DNA of 64,000 nucleotides from Candidatus Rifleibacteriota bacterium (GTDB lineage Bacteria; Muiribacteriota; Ozemobacteria; Ozemobacterales; Ozemobacteraceae). This document shows positions 43,847 to 51,061 of the stretch, piece after piece. A program made the position numbers and the translations under genes. The notes below the pieces were generated by a model, which worked only from the letters and a program-made list of their open reading frames with translations, searched no databases and had not been told where the DNA came from. The stretch is from assembly GCA_018818125.1 (NCBI GenBank), contig JAHISQ010000174.1, forward strand, positions 1-64,000, written 5' to 3'. The stretch's first letter is position 1; each line of letters starts with the position of its first letter.

Positions 43847-44905
43847 ATGGATATAATCACACAGGGCTTACTGGGTTCTACTGCAGCACAGGCCGGTTAC
43901 AGCACAAAAATCGGACGGAAAGCCGCGTTTTACGGCTTTGTAATTGGGCTTCTGCCAGACTTTGACATACTTGCCGGAATGTTTGGCCCCTGGGCCTCAC
44001 TCAAGTATCATCGCGGACTAACTCATTCCTTTGTTGCTCTGACGTTGCTGTCCATACCAACCGGTATGCTCTGCAAACGCCTTGCGCGCTCAGATGTTGA
44101 ACAGAAACACTGGATAGGTCTGGCATTTTTGAGCATGATCACCCATCCGATTATCGACTGGTTTACCGCATACGGCACCAGCCTATGGTGGCCATTCAAC
44201 GATCGACGCTATGCTATCGATGCACTCTCAATAATAGATCCGGTTTTTTCGTTCCCTTTGCTGGTCGCGACTTTGGCAGGACTGTTCGCCTTTTCGACAC
44301 CAATGCGTCTTAAAAAACTTGCAATAGCTGCATTGTTAATCTGCGCCCTTTATGCCGGTTACGGCTATCACAACTCACAATCTATGGTGGCCATGGGCAT
44401 AGAACTTTTCAGAGCAGAGGGCTTTGAGCCAATCGAAACTCGTGCCAATCCAACATTCATGAACATTTCTGTTTTTCGTGTTGTCGGATGCGATGCTGCC
44501 GGCAATATCATGGCGACCTATCTTAAAACCGCGTCAAAACAGCCGCTGACCCCTATTTTCCTGCACAAATCCGATACCGACGAATTTGCTCTAAAGGCCA
44601 TGCAGCACGAGCACGCGAAGCTTTTTAAATGGTTTGCCATGGGCATGCTGCAGGTGCAAAGCATCGTTGCCCCTGACGGCAAACATAAAGTATTGCTCAA
44701 CGACATGCGATATGGCTTGATGACCGCTCCTGACAAGCCATTGTTTTCTGCCGAAGTCGAATTTGACCTTGCCGGAAATGTAACCGGAGTTACCCGCCGC
44801 CATGCCCGGGCATCGGCCAGCTTGAATGAAGAATTCAAAAAAACCATGGCACACGTTTTCTCTGGCGAATTTCAGACCATTGATGCTGACCTGGGTGCTA
44901 AGTGA
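43847..44905 (+). CDS. YdjM/DUF457-type membrane-bound metal-dependent hydrolase
   Basis: 352 residues. The N-terminal half carries the DUF457 pattern: MDIITQGLLGSTAAQAG, FVIGLLPDFDIL, KYHRGLTHSFVAL (His/Asp metal ligands) and MITHPIIDWFTAYG. Four or five transmembrane helices occupy residues 30-180; the rest (about 185-352) is a soluble domain of unknown fold. YdjM (LexA-regulated inner membrane protein) is the best-known relative; biochemical function is unestablished. AGGA lies before the ATG. It overlaps or abuts the ispH start, so both are one transcript. Confidence 0.85.
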   Translation: MDIITQGLLGSTAAQAGYSTKIGRKAAFYGFVIGLLPDFDILAGMFGPWASLKYHRGLTHSFVALTLLSIPTGMLCKRLARSDVEQKHWIGLAFLSMITHPIIDWFTAYGTSLWWPFNDRRYAIDALSIIDPVFSFPLLVATLAGLFAFSTPMRLKKLAIAALLICALYAGYGYHNSQSMVAMGIELFRAEGFEPIETRANPTFMNISVFRVVGCDAAGNIMATYLKTASKQPLTPIFLHKSDTDEFALKAMQHEHAKLFKWFAMGMLQVQSIVAPDGKHKVLLNDMRYGLMTAPDKPLFSAEVEFDLAGNVTGVTRRHARASASLNEEFKKTMAHVFSGEFQTIDADLGAK

Positions 44906-44907
44906 CT

Positions 44908-45741
44908 ATGGAAATAATACTGGCCAAAACCTCGGGCTTTTGTATGGGCGTAAAACGTGCCATGCAAATCGCTCTCGACACTGCCGGCAAATCAACTCAA
45001 CCTGTCTACACCTGCGGGCCGCTTATTCACAACCCACAGGCCGTTGCCTACTTAAAAGACAACGGGGTCGACTCGGTTGCTGACTGGCAAAACATTAAAG
45101 AAGGCACAATCATCATTCGTGCGCATGGCATGCCAAACGGCAGCATCGAAAAAATGAAAAGCCATGGTCTTGGTGTGGTCGATGCGACCTGCCCGCATGT
45201 CGTCACCAGTCAACGTCAGATAAGAAAATACAGTGAAGAGGGTTATTTCGTTTATATCATTGGCGATCCACATCATCCCGAAATTCTAAGCCTGCAGAGC
45301 TTCGCCACCGACAACCACAGCCTTATCGCTAATTATGCCGAAGCAGAAGCTGAAATGCCTCCGGCAAAAATTATGATAATCGCTCAGACCACCTATAACG
45401 CAGTCGAATTTAATAAGATCGCGCAGTTACTCAAATCTCGTGCACAAACGGCCATTATCTGCGATTCAATCTGTCAGGCAACATCAGAGCGCCAGGAAGA
45501 AATCAAGCAACTGGCTGCTGAAGCCGATGCCGTCGTGATTGTAGGCGGCAAGGACAGCGCCAACACCCGCCGACTCGCCGAAATAGCACAGTCTTTGTGC
45601 CCGCGAACTTATCATGTTGAGACCGATGAGGAACTGATCGACAAGGATTTTGCCAGTATCAACCGCGTGGTAATCTCAGCCGGCGCCTCAACCCCTGATT
45701 TTATAACCCAAAGAGTCATCAATTATCTGAAAAGCTTGTGA
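44908..45741 (+). CDS. ispH: 4-hydroxy-3-methylbut-2-enyl diphosphate reductase
   Basis: 277 residues. IspH (LytB) is the last enzyme of the non-mevalonate isoprenoid pathway and makes IPP and DMAPP with an iron-sulfur cluster. Three cluster cysteines are seen in TSGFCMGVKRAM, DATCPHV and CDSICQATSERQEE. Also present are IIRAHGM, GDPHHPEI, IAQTTYN and SAGASTPDF. I place the start at ATG 44908 since MEIILAKTSGFCMG aligns with the ends of known IspH proteins; a GTG two codons earlier overlaps the upstream stop. The enzyme is oxygen-sensitive but universal to pathway users, so it says little about lifestyle. Confidence 0.95.
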   Translation: MEIILAKTSGFCMGVKRAMQIALDTAGKSTQPVYTCGPLIHNPQAVAYLKDNGVDSVADWQNIKEGTIIIRAHGMPNGSIEKMKSHGLGVVDATCPHVVTSQRQIRKYSEEGYFVYIIGDPHHPEILSLQSFATDNHSLIANYAEAEAEMPPAKIMIIAQTTYNAVEFNKIAQLLKSRAQTAIICDSICQATSERQEEIKQLAAEADAVVIVGGKDSANTRRLAEIAQSLCPRTYHVETDEELIDKDFASINRVVISAGASTPDFITQRVINYLKSL

Positions 45742-45830
45742 TTCTGCAAAGCCACTTACAGAAAAAAAGCGCGAGTTTTTACTATTTTTTGCGTCAAATC
45801 TATGGTTGGCCGTGCTAATCGTTAAAAAAA

Positions 45831-45859
45831 TTCACATTTAATAAATGAAAAGCTATAAT
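45831..45859 (+). promoter_or_regulatory. Near-consensus sigma70-type promoter for the PqqD operon
   Basis: TTCACA (45831-45836) and TATAAT (45854-45859) are exactly 17 bases apart, with an A-rich tract just upstream. It lies 20 bases ahead of the PqqD-like start codon, so the transcript would begin only about a dozen bases before it. The best promoter I can see in the window. Confidence 0.65.
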
Positions 45860-45879
45860 CTCTTTCAGAGGAAATAACA

Positions 45880-46125
45880 ATGAAAAAACTCTCTGAACGT
45901 TTCAATAGTTTAGACTCCGGGTTGATTATCGATCAGATGTCGGGAAAATTCTTTTCCGCCAATGCAGCAGGACTCCTGATATTCCGTGGAATCATCGCCG
46001 GGAAGAAAAAGCAGCAGTTGATAGATTCTTTGACCAGGGAATTTGATGTAGATGCTAAGACCGCCGCACGCGATGTCGAAGAATTTATTGTTGAGCTGCA
46101 ATCCTTTAACCTGCATGAAAATTAA
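45880..46125 (+). CDS. PqqD-like small protein
   Basis: 81 residues. GAGGAAATAACA before the ATG. The pattern RFNSLDSGLIIDQMSGKFFS, a short NAAGLLIFRGIIAG helix, a Ser/Leu helix and a hydrophobic DVEEFIVELQSF end fits the PqqD winged-helix fold (LNxTAxxIxxLxDG-type). PqqD-like domains bind leader peptides of ribosomal peptides, or serve as stand-alone partners in other pathways. First gene of an operon with an ATP-grasp enzyme and a decarboxylase; its last 11 bases overlap the next start. No short precursor-like peptide was identified next to it. Confidence 0.75.
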   Translation: MKKLSERFNSLDSGLIIDQMSGKFFSANAAGLLIFRGIIAGKKKQQLIDSLTREFDVDAKTAARDVEEFIVELQSFNLHEN

Positions 46126-47218
46126 TCTTGCCGTTTCTGGACTGAACGCATCTGACAGTCCCGGCCCAGGCCTCGGAATAATAAAGTGCCTGCGCAACCA
46201 GAGCCGGTTTGACATCCGTATCATCGGCCTCGCCTATGACGCGAATGAAGCCGCAATTTACGTCAGAGAGGCGTGCGACGAAGTCTATCTGATGCCATAT
46301 CCTTCTGCCGGGATTGAAACATTTCAGAAGAGAATTCGTTATATTGTAGAGAAAGCTCAGGTCAATTTTTTCCTGCCCGCTCTAGATTCAGAGTTAACAA
46401 ACTTTCTATCCATGGAGCAAGAGTTTTTAAGAATGGGCGTCAAGACCTTTCTCCCAACCAGAGAAATGATTGAAATGCGCTCTAAAATCAAACTCCAGGA
46501 GCTGTGCAAAAAAGCCAGACTTAAATACCCGAAAACCATTGAAATTGGCAATTTTGATCAGCTTTTTTCGGCCGCCAACAAGCTCGGTTACCCCTGTCTC
46601 GTCAAGGGCATTTTTTATGAGGCTGTGGTGGCACACAACGAGGCAACCCTCGAAAAAGCGGCACATTCAATTTCCTCGCGCTGGGGCTTTCCACTCCTTC
46701 TTCAGCAATGGGTTGCCGGAGAAGAGTTCGATATCGCCGTCGCAGCAGATGGCAAAGGCAACATTCTCGGCATGACTGCCATGAAAAAGATGCAGTTAAC
46801 CGAAAAGGGAAAAGCATGGGGCGGAATGACTATTCATTCGAAGGGTCTCTTCGAATGTGCCCGTCGCCTGGTAAAACATCTGCAATGGCGGGGGCCCATG
46901 GAAATTGAGATCATGAGAAATGAAAAAACAGACGAATACTATCTAATCGAGATCAACCCACGCTTTCCCGCCTGGATTTTTCTCAGCCACGGAGCAGAGT
47001 GTAATCTTCCCGAAATACTGCTCAGGCATGTTTATGAGAAGATTCCATCCGGACAGATTCCCATTATTGCGAAACCAGGAACCATGTTTCTACGGTATTC
47101 TCAGGACATGATTATTTCCATGTCTGAATATGAGCGTGTCATGATCATGGGTGAGCTTAACCGTGACTCCGCGCCAGCAACAGGAAAACCCAACAGGAGA
47201 AAACAGCGTGAAACGTGA
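46115..47218 (+). CDS. ATP-grasp ligase
   Basis: 367 residues with the start inside the PqqD-like stop (ATGAAAATTAA overlap). Domains: N-terminal Rossmann-like region (1-100; AVSGLNASDSPGPGLGIIKC), then a carbamoyl-phosphate-synthase-like ATP-grasp core: YPCLVKGIFYEA (ATP-binding Lys), LLLQQWVAGEEFDIAVAADG, and the metal site EIEIMRNEK with EINPRFPAW. ATP-grasp enzymes join a carboxylate to an amine through an acyl-phosphate. The substrate is unknown; the adjacent PLP decarboxylase that makes amines and the PqqD partner suggest an amide bond between an acid and an amine. No signal peptide, so cytosolic. Confidence 0.88.
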   Translation: MKINLAVSGLNASDSPGPGLGIIKCLRNQSRFDIRIIGLAYDANEAAIYVREACDEVYLMPYPSAGIETFQKRIRYIVEKAQVNFFLPALDSELTNFLSMEQEFLRMGVKTFLPTREMIEMRSKIKLQELCKKARLKYPKTIEIGNFDQLFSAANKLGYPCLVKGIFYEAVVAHNEATLEKAAHSISSRWGFPLLLQQWVAGEEFDIAVAADGKGNILGMTAMKKMQLTEKGKAWGGMTIHSKGLFECARRLVKHLQWRGPMEIEIMRNEKTDEYYLIEINPRFPAWIFLSHGAECNLPEILLRHVYEKIPSGQIPIIAKPGTMFLRYSQDMIISMSEYERVMIMGELNRDSAPATGKPNRRKQRET

Positions 47219-48581
47219 GTATCAGAAACCCAGAATCAGGCCGCACATCGAAGGGCCAATGAATAAATTTGGCTCACCCACAGGATCTCACAAAGACTCT
47301 ATTGATGGAATTAAGGTCGATACTCTGATAAAAGAGTTTGGCTCACCACTGTTTGTTTTTTCTGAGCGCGCTATCCGCGAAAAATACAGGCAAGCAGTTG
47401 GCGATTTTTCTCATAAATATTCGCAGGTTCAGTTTTCATGGTCATATAAAACCAACTACCTCGATGCAATTTGCAGAATTTTTCATCAGGAAGGCTCATG
47501 GGCCGAAGTAGTTTCGCTCTTTGAGTATGAAAAAGCGCTAAAACTCGGGGTACCTGGCGATAAAATCATATTTAATGGGCCATACAAGCCCTATGAAGCT
47601 TTAAAGCTGGCTGTCAAAATGCAGTCAAAGATCAATGTTGATAATATGGAAGAGATTTTCAACCTCGAAAAGCTCGCTACAGAGATCAGCAAGCCTATTG
47701 ATCTCGGGATCAGAGTTAACCTTGATGCGGGTATTTATCCGGCCTGGACCCGCTTTGGATTCAATCTTGAGAACAAGGCTGCTTACTCGGCTGTTGCAAA
47801 AATGCACTCTACCGGGAAACTCCGCCTAAGAGGTCTTCATTGCCATCTCGGCACCTTTATCCTGGAGCCAAAAGCATATAAGACAGCCATTCAGAAGCTT
47901 GCTCTCTTTGCAAAGAAGTTGAGAGACGATTTTGCCATCAAAATCGAATATATAGATATCGGCGGCGGGTTTCCCTCCACAAACACTCTCCACACGCAAT
48001 ATCTACCGGGAAGCCAGACCAACCCTGGCATTGACAAGTTTGCCGAAATGATAAGTGAGGAACTGCTGGTCAGAACAGATTGCTTTTCCTCGCCACCTCT
48101 GCTGATCCTTGAAACCGGAAGAGCACTAATTGACGAAGCAGGCTACCTTATCTCAAGCGTCGTCGGGACAAAACGACTGACTGACGGTACACAGTCTCTC
48201 ACGCTTGACGCGGGCGTGAATCTTCTGTTTACCTCAACATGGTACAAATACAACATCACTCCTGCCCAACCCCATTCGGATTTTCTCGAAAACACTGTTA
48301 TTTTCGGCCCTCTGTGCATGAATATAGACATTGTACGTCCACTCATTCAGTTCCCTGCCCTGTCGCCAGGCGAACAGGTCGTTATTCATCCGGTTGGGGC
48401 CTACAACGTTACTCAATGGATGCAGTTTATTCAATATCGACCTGCCATTGTCCTTATTGACGAACAAGGCAAGACTCATCAGATAAGAGCCAAAGAAAAT
48501 CTTGAGTACATGACCATGCTAGAGTCGATCCCAGAGCACCTGCAGGAAAAGAAACAAAACTCAAAAACCAAAAAGAAATGA
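47208..48581 (+). CDS. PLP-dependent decarboxylase, fold type III (Orn/Lys/DAP family)
   Basis: 457 residues. GTG 47208 is preferred because CAGGAG precedes it and it overlaps the ATP-grasp stop. Alanine-racemase-like barrel plus beta domain: Lys81 in SWSYKTNYL binds PLP; LHCHLGTF, DIGGGFPS and LILETGRALIDEAGYL are the phosphate-binding and catalytic segments; GPLCMNIDIV contains the Cys/Asp pair used at the dimer interface for substrate. Family members decarboxylate meso-DAP, ornithine, lysine, arginine or carboxynorspermidine. It is not canonical LysA, which would have GPxCESxD; here Met-Asn-Ile replaces part of it. Substrate not determinable. The 25 N-terminal residues are basic and extra. 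Confidence 0.85.
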   Translation: MKREYQKPRIRPHIEGPMNKFGSPTGSHKDSIDGIKVDTLIKEFGSPLFVFSERAIREKYRQAVGDFSHKYSQVQFSWSYKTNYLDAICRIFHQEGSWAEVVSLFEYEKALKLGVPGDKIIFNGPYKPYEALKLAVKMQSKINVDNMEEIFNLEKLATEISKPIDLGIRVNLDAGIYPAWTRFGFNLENKAAYSAVAKMHSTGKLRLRGLHCHLGTFILEPKAYKTAIQKLALFAKKLRDDFAIKIEYIDIGGGFPSTNTLHTQYLPGSQTNPGIDKFAEMISEELLVRTDCFSSPPLLILETGRALIDEAGYLISSVVGTKRLTDGTQSLTLDAGVNLLFTSTWYKYNITPAQPHSDFLENTVIFGPLCMNIDIVRPLIQFPALSPGEQVVIHPVGAYNVTQWMQFIQYRPAIVLIDEQGKTHQIRAKENLEYMTMLESIPEHLQEKKQNSKTKKK

Positions 48582-48627
48582 GCAGGTTTCTGACTGACAG
48601 AGTTAAAATCGTATCTTCTCAAAAAAA

Positions 48628-48815
48628 TGGAGGAGATTCCTCACCCGGTGAGCACTGCGGGACACGTGGCTCTAATTGGCCAAAGGCCAAAAGAGCCACC
48701 TCACATTCGTTCGGAATGACAAACAGGACTGTCATTTCGGCAGGTTGCGCTTCTTTCCTGTGGCGCAACTGCATAAGGCCATCCTTGGCCAAAACAGAAG
48801 GGAGAAATCTCTCAG
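48628..48815. repeat. Nested-hairpin intergenic repeat element
   Basis: A block of stacked palindromes inside an operon. It opens with GGAGATTCCTCACCC and closes with GGGAGAAATCTCTC, a loose inverted repeat. Between them: a perfect nested hairpin at 48666-48699 (arms GTGGCTCT and AGAGCCAC; inner arms TTGGCC at 48676-48681 and GGCCAA at 48685-48690), a second hairpin at 48715-48736 (AATGACA and TGTCATT), and an echo of the first inner arm at 48780-48790. The ends and ATTCGGAATGACA core resemble the short dispersed AGATTTCTC...GAAATGACA elements common in environmental genomes. It is not an insertion sequence: no transposase, and its open frame has no protein features. Confidence 0.75.
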
Positions 48816-48855
48816 TTAACCTGAACAGATTGCGTTGCAGGCGCAGTGATTTGCT

Positions 48856-51054
48856 ATGAAAGTATCTTTTGAAGCGGCATTAAGACAATGTCGGGAAATT
48901 GTTCTCTGGTATAGCGGAATTTTCTTTTCGCAGCGGGTTCTTCCCGGAATTCTGATTATGTTTGCAGCGGCCGGGTCGGCCGACTGGGGCATATCATCGC
49001 TGCTATGCCCGTTCCTCATGATTTTCTGGGGAAGACTATTCGAGTTCACAGATGAAGACATCAAAAGCGGCGGATACTTTGCCAATGCCATTCTCTTCGG
49101 GCTATATCTGGGCAACACATTTTCCAGCTTTTCAACTCTGGCTGTGCTTGGCTTCACAGGCAGTTTTCTGTTGTTTATTCTCACCAGATCGTTGAATCAG
49201 GTTCTCTGGATCAGATACCGACTGCCTACCTGCTCATATCCGTTTGTTCTTATTGTGTTTCTGTTTACCATTCTTCACCGGCCAGAAGGACAACCAGACG
49301 GAAGCTTTTTTCTCAAAGCCTGGTCATATTCTGGCGGCAGAATCGACATTTTTTTTCAGAACCCCGACACCCTTAGCTGGATAAACAAGCTTGCCTACGA
49401 ATTCCTTGGGTTTGTTTTCTCGGTCGGCTCGATTTTCTTTCAGAAGAAATTCTTACCCTGCTTGCTCGCAACAGTTGCTTTGGCGCTGACTTCGCGCATC
49501 ATTACCTTTATGGCAATTCTGGGGTATGGTTCATCCAGAATTCTAATGGCAATTTTTCCCTTTTTCACCGGAGGATATCAGGTTGCCTACGGCTTTAATG
49601 CGGTCCTCATCGGCATAACTATTGGCGGAGTTTTTTTTGTTCCCGGAAAGAAAGCGACATTGCTGATGATTGCATCACAGATCATTGGTTTTTTTCTGGG
49701 GATTTTCTGTATCAATCTGACGCGCCTAAGCGGAGGAGACTGGACTGTTTTGCCATTCAACCTTGTTTTGACCGGAATCCTGCTGTCCTTGCAGGGAAGG
49801 AATCCACAAGCAAAGCCGATGAGGCCGGGAATGGACTTTGCGACCCCAGAAGAAGCAATCTGCTATTACAAGCGCTACGAGGAAAGAATATTTCTGCATT
49901 CTGTTGCCTTTCCGGTATTTGGTCGCTGGAAAATCGTTCAGGGCTTCAATGGCAACGAAACTCACAAGGAATACTGGCGATATGGAGTCGATCTGGCTGC
50001 GGTAGACGAGTCAGCAAGCCGTTACCGATCTACAGGAATAAATATTGAGGACTATTATGCCTTTAACGCCCCGGTCCTTTCGCCGGTGGAGGGCGTAGTT
50101 TCGGCTGTCTGGGGCGAAGTAGACGACAACCCGCTTGGAGAGATGAATCTGGCTGCTCCATGGGGAAACTTTGTCATAGTCTACTCAGCCGGGATCTATG
50201 TGGGCATGTATCACCTGAAAAAGGCATCTATTCTGGTGGTTCCTGGTCAGTCAGTATTTGTAGGCACCCCGCTCGCAAGGACAGGCAATTCTGGAAGAAG
50301 TGCTCTTCCCCATCTGCATCTTCAGTTGCAGCTAAATCCTGTTGCTGGTGCGGCCAATATAGCCTTTTTATTCCGCGATCTATTGGTCGAGAAACAGAAC
50401 GCCGCCGTCTTTTATCCATTTTATAAGCCTGAAGAGGCGCTCGTTGCGTCTTCTGTTCCTCAAAACGACAGTGTTCGCCAACTTCTGTTCCCGCAGAATG
50501 GCGAGTGCTGGCATCTTGAGATAGAAGAAAAAGGAGCGAAAAGAATTATCAACTGGAAATTCGCGTATACCCTTTATGGTAACGTCATAGCGACCTCTGA
50601 AAACGGCGAGGAAATTGAATACAGTATTGGTTTGAAGTGCGTAGAAGTGATAAGATTTTCCGGCAAAGGGTTTTCGCCGCTGAACCTTTTTGCAATAAGT
50701 CTCTCAGACATGCCCTTCGCTCTCAAACACAACCTTCAGTGGCAAACTGTGCTTTTCGGGAAAAATGCTTACCATTTTCTCAGCTTGCCCAAAAAAATAC
50801 TTTCATGGGTCGCAGGCGACATTTTTTCAGCAATGTCATTCAAAACTGCTTTTGAGGAAACTCTTGAATTAGAGGAGACGTCAGGGACCACTTTGTCTAT
50901 TGTCTCCAGTTTTTCTCCTCCCTCCATACAGAAAAATAAACAAGAAGCGCAAGTTTTCTTTAATTTTGGCCGATGTGGATTTTTGTCCATATATGTAAAA
51001 AGCGATCAACACACCCTGTTAAAAATAGAAAAAATCGCTTCAAATCAGTCTTGA
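48856..51054 (+). CDS. Urea-transporter-like membrane protein fused to M23 peptidase
   Basis: 732 residues. Residues about 1-315 are a polytopic membrane domain of the urea transporter (UT/Yut) family: ten or so helices with the family segments YQVAYGFNAVLIGITIGG and DWTVLPFNLVLTGILLSL. Residues about 355-520 form an M23 (LytM-type) metallopeptidase: THKEYWRYGVDLA supplies His and Asp, and ALPHLHLQLQLN supplies the HxH pair; both halves are present so it is probably active. A C-terminal beta-rich region follows. M23 enzymes cleave peptide crosslinks in peptidoglycan. Location: inner membrane with the peptidase likely facing outward, although topology is not proven. No clear ribosome site precedes the ATG, which lies just after the repeat element. 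Confidence 0.8.
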   Translation: MKVSFEAALRQCREIVLWYSGIFFSQRVLPGILIMFAAAGSADWGISSLLCPFLMIFWGRLFEFTDEDIKSGGYFANAILFGLYLGNTFSSFSTLAVLGFTGSFLLFILTRSLNQVLWIRYRLPTCSYPFVLIVFLFTILHRPEGQPDGSFFLKAWSYSGGRIDIFFQNPDTLSWINKLAYEFLGFVFSVGSIFFQKKFLPCLLATVALALTSRIITFMAILGYGSSRILMAIFPFFTGGYQVAYGFNAVLIGITIGGVFFVPGKKATLLMIASQIIGFFLGIFCINLTRLSGGDWTVLPFNLVLTGILLSLQGRNPQAKPMRPGMDFATPEEAICYYKRYEERIFLHSVAFPVFGRWKIVQGFNGNETHKEYWRYGVDLAAVDESASRYRSTGINIEDYYAFNAPVLSPVEGVVSAVWGEVDDNPLGEMNLAAPWGNFVIVYSAGIYVGMYHLKKASILVVPGQSVFVGTPLARTGNSGRSALPHLHLQLQLNPVAGAANIAFLFRDLLVEKQNAAVFYPFYKPEEALVASSVPQNDSVRQLLFPQNGECWHLEIEEKGAKRIINWKFAYTLYGNVIATSENGEEIEYSIGLKCVEVIRFSGKGFSPLNLFAISLSDMPFALKHNLQWQTVLFGKNAYHFLSLPKKILSWVAGDIFSAMSFKTAFEETLELEETSGTTLSIVSSFSPPSIQKNKQEAQVFFNFGRCGFLSIYVKSDQHTLLKIEKIASNQS

Positions 51055-51061
51055 GGTAATT

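Noticed and set aside
43603-43860. 85-codon minus-strand frame in the 343-base gap
   Set aside because: Overlaps the start of the DUF457-type gene, no ribosome site, cysteine/aromatic-rich random-like sequence.
48578-48859. Open reading frame of 93 codons between decarboxylase and UT-M23 genes
   Set aside because: Lies over the nested hairpins, overlaps both neighbours, and its translation has no domain, signal or sensible composition; treated as repeat DNA.
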